The translations under genes were made by a program, and so were the position numbers. A stretch of 64,000 nucleotides of DNA from Diorhabda sublineata. Its lineage: Eukaryota; Arthropoda; Insecta; Coleoptera; Chrysomelidae. The DNA is taken from assembly GCF_026230105.1 (NCBI RefSeq), contig NC_079478.1:20103653-20167652 (forward strand), in the 5' to 3' direction. The notes beneath the pieces are model-generated. The model searched no databases. It was not told the origin of the DNA and saw nothing but the letters and a program-made list of their open reading frames with translations. Each line of letters starts with the position of its first letter. Position 1 is the stretch's first letter. Below, piece after piece: positions 58,050-64,000 of the stretch.

Positions 58050-59108
58050 GTAAGTTTTTTCAACCGTCGGCTTTCAAATATCAATTCATAACCTCACCAA
58101 CGAAAACGACTTTAACATGAACAAACCATAAGCTTTTCGGTATACATACAATTGATTTTTTCACTTAACGATTACGCCAATTGTAAATTATACTATAATT
58201 ACCTTTAAGCGTTTCGATAATCAAGTTATCGTCTTCAGAGACTGAAGGTAAACTGTTCAGTAGGTTCCACTGCACGCGTTTTGTAGATAGTTGGAATTAC
58301 GCTACAATTACATATAATAGAATCGTCTTTAATGAAAATTTCGAAAAAAAGATGTTCCAATATAACCTACATCATGATAAAAAAATTGGATGTGTTTCAA
58401 TCAAATGTTGATACTTTTGGAAACAAAAACGTTATCGCTTCCAAATAATTCCGCAGTAAAATTATAAGAGTACATAGTCTTTAAAAGACATCGATAATGT
58501 TAACAAACTTTTTATTTTTATCCCTTTATACCAAACATTATTCACTATATTTCGAAATAAATAAAAATTAGCTCCAAAAAACCTCAAAATTTGTTCAATG
58601 CTAGCAATCTTCAGCATAGTTAATATTTTAATCAGATCACTTGCTACGTACTGAAACGGACTTCTATTATCAAAAAATACACAAGAGAAAGTATTTTACT
58701 TTATTATAGAATCTCAATAATATAACAAAAATTTTGAGTTTCCCACGTCTTTGATATTTTCCCCTCATGTCTCAAATCTCCCCTACTTATTTTCAATTAA
58801 ATCCTGGTCTGACGCAAACTGTTTAAACACTTTAGTTTTAACCTATAAACTTCTAAAACTCAACGATGACTTAATACAACCTTAAATTCGATCTTAGTCT
58901 ACATATTGATGGTGCCCTTTAATGGTCTGTACGTATAGAAAACCTGACAACTCAATTGAGAGACCCATGCATTGGACATTTACTTGAATATACCTACTTC
59001 TGATCTGGTGAAAAATTCCGTTATCTTCAGTTACCTTCTGTGATAAAAATGGCTAAAACTTTTGATAAATTTCGAGGTCTGACAAAGGTATTCTGCTCGA
59101 AATATCTT
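58050..59108. other. Probable intron of the 57995 gene
   Basis: AT-rich; contains the hairpin motif at 58199-58247. No further exon seen before the Copia element. Confidence 0.3.
58199..58247 (-). ncRNA. Hammerhead-ribozyme-like hairpin motif, copy 2
   Basis: On the + strand: arm TTACCTT, TAAGC, GTTTCG, stem GATAA/TTATC with a possible G-T pair, GTCTTCAGAGAC, TG, then arm AAGGTAA. On the minus strand the core reads CTGAAGA, stem II, GAAAC, an exact fit to CUGANGA...GAAA. UUA, a permitted NUH triplet, precedes the 3' arm. Four to six extra nucleotides (CAGTCT) lie between stem I and the core, and stem III would be a single pair, so activity is uncertain. The arms differ from those at 3.1 kb yet pair over 7 bp. 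Confidence 0.45.
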
Positions 59109-59294
59109 GATTACATTGGTTATTTTAGTCATTGCAGTGGAAAAACTACAATAAACTTGATTAAAAAAAAAAAAATAAAACGCTAGCTGTTTACTGACAA
59201 CTCAAAGACGTCAACTCTATATTTATATTTTTTTTGTCAAAATTGCACAACAACTGAACTCAGACAAAATAGCCTTAACATATAGGGGCACTAT

Positions 59295-59684
59295 CTAATA
59301 CATACTCATATCTATATTTAATACACCCCTCTTTTGACAAAGATTTTTTGAACATGTCTGCACAATTTTTAAAAGAACAAATATATCAATAGATTCTCGC
59401 CATTCTAGTTCTTTAATAGCTTCTTGATAGATTTCTGGTTCCCCTGTTACTAAACTAAGGAAACAATAAGTGAAATATATGTCATAATCTTCTAAATATC
59501 CTGGCCTTTTTACATTTCTACCTGATCTGATTAATGACAATTCTGGCAATGCAACATTTTCTTGAGTATTATCTTCATTGTCTGAACTATCTGATGTAGC
59601 ATCATTATTTGATGTAGCATCATTTTCGCCTATGTCATTATCTCTTTGTAAATTTTCTTCTGAAGTTTCCTTTATTCTGATCAA
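59295..59684 (-). pseudogene. Copia integrase-RT linker fragment
   Basis: A frame with an acidic Asn/Asp-rich section (ENDATSNNDATSDSSDNEDN) and LIRSGRNVKRPGYLEDYDIY, then GEPEIYQEAIKELEW. This is the linker that leads into the reverse transcriptase domain in Copia polyproteins (R-R-S-x-R pattern, E-P-x-x-Y-x-E-A). It then runs into the 3' LTR, marking the deletion breakpoint. Confidence 0.7.
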
Positions 59685-59798
59685 TCGCTTTAAATTATAT
59701 TATAGATTCAACAAATTTCACATCTCTGGACCGTATAATTTTTCTTTTCCATCCACCACCGTTATAACCAAACATAATTTTCTTCTTTGCTCGAGCGT

Positions 59799-60935
59799 CT
59801 ATTTTATTTCCTTTTGGTAATGGTATGTACCATGACCGACATCCAAAAACTCATTCAAAAGTTTTGTCAAATCATTTCTTTTATTCCATATTTTCGATGG
59901 TGTCACTCCTCTGGGTAATACTTTAGTTGGCAGGCGATTTAATTCATATCTTGAAGCCTTAAGAGCCTCGTACCACAAATCTTTAGGCATACCGGAATCT
60001 ATTATTTTTATTCTAATTTTGTCTAATAGAGTTCTATTCATTCTTTCGGCGGCTCCGTTTTGCTGAGGTGTATGTGGCATTGTATACTCTAAAATGATTC
60101 CTTTCTCCTTGCAGGATTCTTTAAATCTATTTGTTATAAATTCACCACCGTTATCTAATCTAATCGCTTTAACATTTACTTCTTTTTGCCTTTCCAATTC
60201 TACTATGTTAACTTCTAAATTTTTATCAGCTTCATTTTTTGTTGTGAGAGTTTTAACGACAACAAAATGCGAATAATCATCGATAATGGTCTGAAAATAT
60301 CGCGATACATCAAAAGCGGTTGGGTTCATTGGACCACAAACGTCGCTGTGGATCAATTCGCCCATTTTGGTTGATTTTCTTTCTCTATCAGTACCTTTAC
60401 TTTCCATACATGTAGAGCAAATTTTATTTTCTGCTGGTAATCCTAACTGAATTAAAACATCTTTTCCGGCATGCTCCAGTCTTCTGTGCCATATATCTTC
60501 ATCTAATATAACATTACATTTCTCATCTTCATGTCTTATTTTGTCAAGTATCAACACATATAGACCATTCTTGATTTTACAATTTAAGCGCAAATTTTTA
60601 TCTCGTATAATCGTCTTTTCTCTTTCTACTATAATTTTATGATCCATTGAGGTAATTTTCGAAAGTGATGACAAATTATGTTTCATATTTTGAACGATCA
60701 ATCCTTCCAAACAAAACTTTTGTCCTTGAGTTTCTGTTTTCAGAGTTCCTATTTTATTTGCTTGTAAAATGTCACCGTTTGCAATATGAATGGTTACGGG
60801 CGTGTACAGCTTTCTTATATTATCCATATTATTTTCTAGTTCCTCTTTCAATAAGTGATTACTTGCTCCAGAATACAAAATCATTGTCATTTTTCCATTT
60901 GTTTCAGAACATAAATTTGCTGCATACAGTTGCAC
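59799..60935 (-). pseudogene. Copia protease-integrase polyprotein fragment
   Basis: A 378-residue frame. The protease motif is again LYSGASNHL, with Tyr at the catalytic Asp position as in copy 1. The integrase is complete: WHRRLEHAGK and CSTCMESKG (zinc), then HSDVCGP, RLDNGGEF and PQQNGAAERMN (DDE), followed by the GTYHYQ end. The residues around the active site are intact, unlike copy 1. Gag is in another frame upstream (60904-61440). Confidence 0.85.
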
Positions 60936-61730
60936 TTCTTCCTCTCTTTCTTTTATAACAATTAGCTTGCCCTGAATTTTGAGTACATGATCTTTGTCTT
61001 CCTCTATTTCTTATTCTTCTTCTTCCACGTCCTCTGTAACCACCTCTACTTCTGTCTCGCTTAGGACATTGTGAAAACCAGTGTTCTTGGCTTCCACATT
61101 TATAGCACCCATTTGAAGCTTTAAAACTAGATTCTGTAGTGTCCGACTGTGAATTATTTTTAAGTTCTTCATCTAATAGTCTAGTTTTAACGAAATCTAA
61201 CTTAATATTTTCCATTGTTTCCAAAACAGTGGGTACATTATTGTATTTTGGAGGTAAAGCAAACAATAAAAGACATACTTTATCTCCTTCATCTAATATA
61301 GATCTCATATCTTTGAGATCTCTTATAGCTGTATCAAATTTTAAAAATTGGTCTTCCATTTTTTCAAATTCCTCATTTCTCATTGTTAATAATTTTCTCC
61401 ATAATGCCATCTTAGTCAAAGAACTTGTCCTTACAAACACATTTTTAAGTGCCTCATATTGTCCTTTGGCCGTTATGTATTCTTTAATAATACCTAAATG
61501 CTTATCTGATAGGTATACCGGAATATTAATAGACTGAGCTTTTGCATCTTTACACTCCCATTCACCCTTCTATTTTCTACTTGCTGTTGAGTCTGTTGGA
61601 TCACCATCTATTGCCTCTAAACACTTAACTTTTAGGCATAATATTTTGTTCCTAAACAGCCAGTTGCTAAAATTGTTAGCTTCTAGTATTGTTATCGTCG
61701 TATTTGTAGTCATTTTTCTAAACTCTTTCG
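60904..61730 (-). pseudogene. Copia gag fragment
   Basis: The start MTTNTTITILEANNFSNWLF is at about 61712-61730, then stops, then a frame 60904-61440 with the CYKCGSQEHWFSQC zinc knuckle and Arg/Gly-rich tail. A 1-nt shift near 60960 breaks it from the protease frame. The protein is nearly identical to copy 1. Confidence 0.8.
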
Positions 61731-62054
61731 AGACTTTTCTCTTTTGACCTTGTCATTAAAACGCTAAATTTTTCTTGACTGATTTCAGCCACGAAATATT
61801 ACTAATTTTTCTTAACAACGTTCTGGGCCCATAACCTATTGTTATGTTAGTCCTTGCAATGGAAAAACTACAATAAACTTAAAAAAAAATAAAACGCTAG
61901 CTGTTTTCTAACAACTGGAAGACGTCAACTCTATATTTATAATTTTTTTCAATTAAATTGTCAAAATTGTACAACAGCTGAACACAGACAAAATAGCCTG
62001 AACATTTAGGGGCAATATTTAATACATACTAATATCTATATTTAATAGATTAAT

Positions 62055-64000
62055 ATGTGGCTGAATTCTGCAATTTACCATAGTCTGTCATAATTCAATT
62101 GTGACGTAACATATACATTGTAATTACTACTATTGAATTTAATCTTTATTTTATATTTTGATTGAGCGATCGATCTAAATTTTGGTCACCATTCCACTAA
62201 ATGTCCACATTTCCAGTCCTTATTTAGCAAAAGTATACTATAGTAGTTGTCAAAAATTGTAGAACTACCTAATTGATTATAGAAATGTTAAAAGTTAGAT
62301 TTGTTTTCATATAAATTGTTCATTATACATATAATTATTCATAATTCATAGTAATTTTCTACAGCAATTACATGCTGAATTGATTTATCCCAACTAACCA
62401 GCAGAATCATTAATAATTTTCATGTTCTTATACTCTTTAATAAAAGAGAGTTTGAAATACATGAAATTAGAGTTTAAATTTCAAATCTTTCAATTAGTCT
62501 CTATTATAGTTATTACTCTAAAGACACCCTTCAAATTCGTTTGAACCAAATCTCTTGAAACATTCTTTTAATGTCAGACTAGTTTTCAATCAATGAATCA
62601 ATCGAAAATCTTTCACCATATTCTCTAATTAGAATCACTTTAACATTCTTTATTAACTCTTATTTTGACTTTTCCTCAATTATCCTGAAGGCTTAATGTT
62701 CCATTTTTTTCTCGTATCAACTTTAAATACCCAACAAATATCATATGACGGTCACAACTAAAGGCGCGACCTTCTGGGCATTGCCTGTTAACGTTTGCCA
62801 CGAAAAAATGCAGATTTTACGATACCGCAAAGGAAATTGGTGGGCATGCATCAACTAAAGTTAAAGCACCTGAAGACATTAAAATTGTATAAATGTATCG
62901 GTTAACCCTTGTAAAAAAATATAAAACGAAATGGAAAAAAGAATTGAAATATAAAAAAACAAACTGAACATTTACTCATTACTGTGTTATTTAAACTGCC
63001 ATTTTGAATCTTCCATCCGAGTAAATTTATAAATAAGGGTATTAAAACCCCACCCTATCAACTTATTGTCATTATATTTCACCCAGTAGCCTCCCTTTTA
63101 AATCAATGATCTTATTGGGCAAATATCCTTTACAATATCATGTCCCCTAAATCGAAAATTAGATAGTTTGTAAAGGGTCGCAGCGATTCTCAAATGTCAT
63201 ATGAAAGGACAAAATGATTAGTCATACTTGATATTACTAAAATCAGTTGATATAAATACAGGGTGTTTTAAACATATTCAACAAAAAAGATTGGTAACCC
63301 GTATTTTGATGATGATTCTTTCACGAAAAATGCGATAAACCTATGGCAAAGTCAAAACTAACCAAAAACATATAGAATCTGATTATTTGCATGCCATGTC
63401 TTATCATTTTTGTTTTCCAAAACCAAAAAATCAATCCACCATTGGTTTCTTTCTCAATATAGGTACTATCTACATTTTCTCTCAATTCTACATCCCATGT
63501 TTTTGAGGTTCTATAGCACAAATGAGAAATAAGATTTAAGTAATATGCATTTTTTTACTATACTATCGTTTTTGCGGTTTCCCTGCAACCTGGTGAACCT
63601 GTTCTCCAGCCAAATGGCCGACACAAAATATTCGAAAAAAACCAAAAAATAAAATAAAATCCCTCAATAATAAAAAAACCCAAACCGTTTTTACTTACAA
63701 GATTCGTTTTCGTTATCTTCTGGACGCAATCTTCGAAAAGAAATAGGCAACCACCACAAGCCCAGCCCTGCAGAGGAGCTATTCCTACATCAGGGCCTAC
63801 TCCAACAAACTTTAACCAACGAGTCTTTCTCTTTTGCATTACTATTTTGAGCCTCGGCCTCTCTCTATATTTCTTTTTCGTCAATAGCAGCTTTTGTTCT
63901 TAAGAATTAAAAAAAGGAGCTTCAAAATTTTATATTATGAACAACGAGTACCTGGCTCAACAAAAATTTTGGAAAAAAATATATTTAGTTTTCAACGTAA
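62055..64000. other. Intergenic or intronic, nothing supported
   Basis: Mostly AT-rich. ACAGGGTGTTTTAAAC at about 63259 resembles a repeat terminus. On the minus strand at 63690-63905 a frame with several stops has a GTAAGT donor, and neither of the readings I tried is convincing. Confidence 0.35.

Larger units (their letters stand above)
59114..62047 (-). mobile_element. Copia LTR retrotransposon, copy 2 (internally deleted)
   Basis: The 5' LTR is 61837-62047 and the 3' LTR 59114-59323 (minus orientation). LTRs begin TATTAAATATAG and end AATA (3' copy AATG). The 5-bp target copy TAATC flanks it (as GATTA at 59109-59113 and 62048-62052). The primer site next to the 5' LTR is identical to copy 1. 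The body keeps gag, protease, the whole integrase and the linker to reverse transcriptase, then joins the 3' LTR, so reverse transcriptase and RNase H are lost at a different breakpoint from copy 1. Confidence 0.9.

Noticed and set aside
63558..63884. 108-codon minus frame with GTAAGT donor near its middle
   Set aside because: The only tidy reading lacks a start exon and domain; an alternative frame (REAEAQNSNAKEKDSLVKV) looks more natural but has two stops. Not enough to call a gene.
1..64000. CRISPR array, bacterial operons, rRNA or plasmid functions
   Set aside because: No regularly spaced repeats, no ribosome binding sites or rRNA words; split genes show a eukaryotic nuclear origin.

Overview
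The window looks like nuclear DNA of an insect, most likely a holometabolous one and possibly a beetle (species not determinable from sequence alone). It is strongly AT-rich, has GT-AG introns and sparse multi-exon genes, and carries dense broken transposons of families typical of insects (mariner, Tc1, pogo/Tigger, PIF/Harbinger, piggyBac, hAT, Crypton, Copia, LINE tails). There are no operons, ribosome binding sites or CRISPR arrays.

Host genes. (1) Three aquaporin genes lie head to tail on the + strand (3273-8889, 11216-12321, about 21006/25562-27018). They share the same intron positions and have exons 3 and 5 of identical length (144 and 81 bp). All three have Phe-Ala-Ala-Arg at the selectivity-filter positions instead of Phe-His-Cys-Arg, as in insect entomoglyceroporins. 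(2) A four-exon crotonase gene on the - strand (28864-30532) resembles ethylmalonyl-CoA decarboxylase (ECHDC1). (3) A two-exon unknown gene on the + strand (31573-32890) is divergent from it across about 1 kb. (4) A possible terminal exon on the - strand (33047-33160) and a possible first coding exon on the + strand (57995-58049) belong to genes that I cannot complete.

Mobile DNA. The left part holds a mariner fragment, a complete but frameshifted pogo-like element inside intron 1 of the first aquaporin gene, a piggyBac remnant, a DSCSGQN-type element, a mariner-like element, a Crypton, a fold-back MITE and a PIF/Harbinger element. The centre and right hold two Copia elements with the same disabled protease residue and unusual LTR ends, a three-level nest (Tigger-like in Harbinger in Tc1, 39200-42922), a hAT-like element inside a LINE tail, a second Crypton and several more mariner copies.

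Most unexpected signal. Three short structured motifs (3112-3168, 28677-28736, 58199-58247) share a GTTTCG-hairpin-TCTTC/TTCTC layout, but each is enclosed by a different pair of complementary arms. Read on the - strand they resemble hammerhead ribozymes (CUGANGA, stem II, GAAAC). The 58.2 kb copy matches the core consensus exactly and the 3.1 kb copy has one change. Outer arms that differ between copies yet remain paired are what selection on RNA structure would leave.
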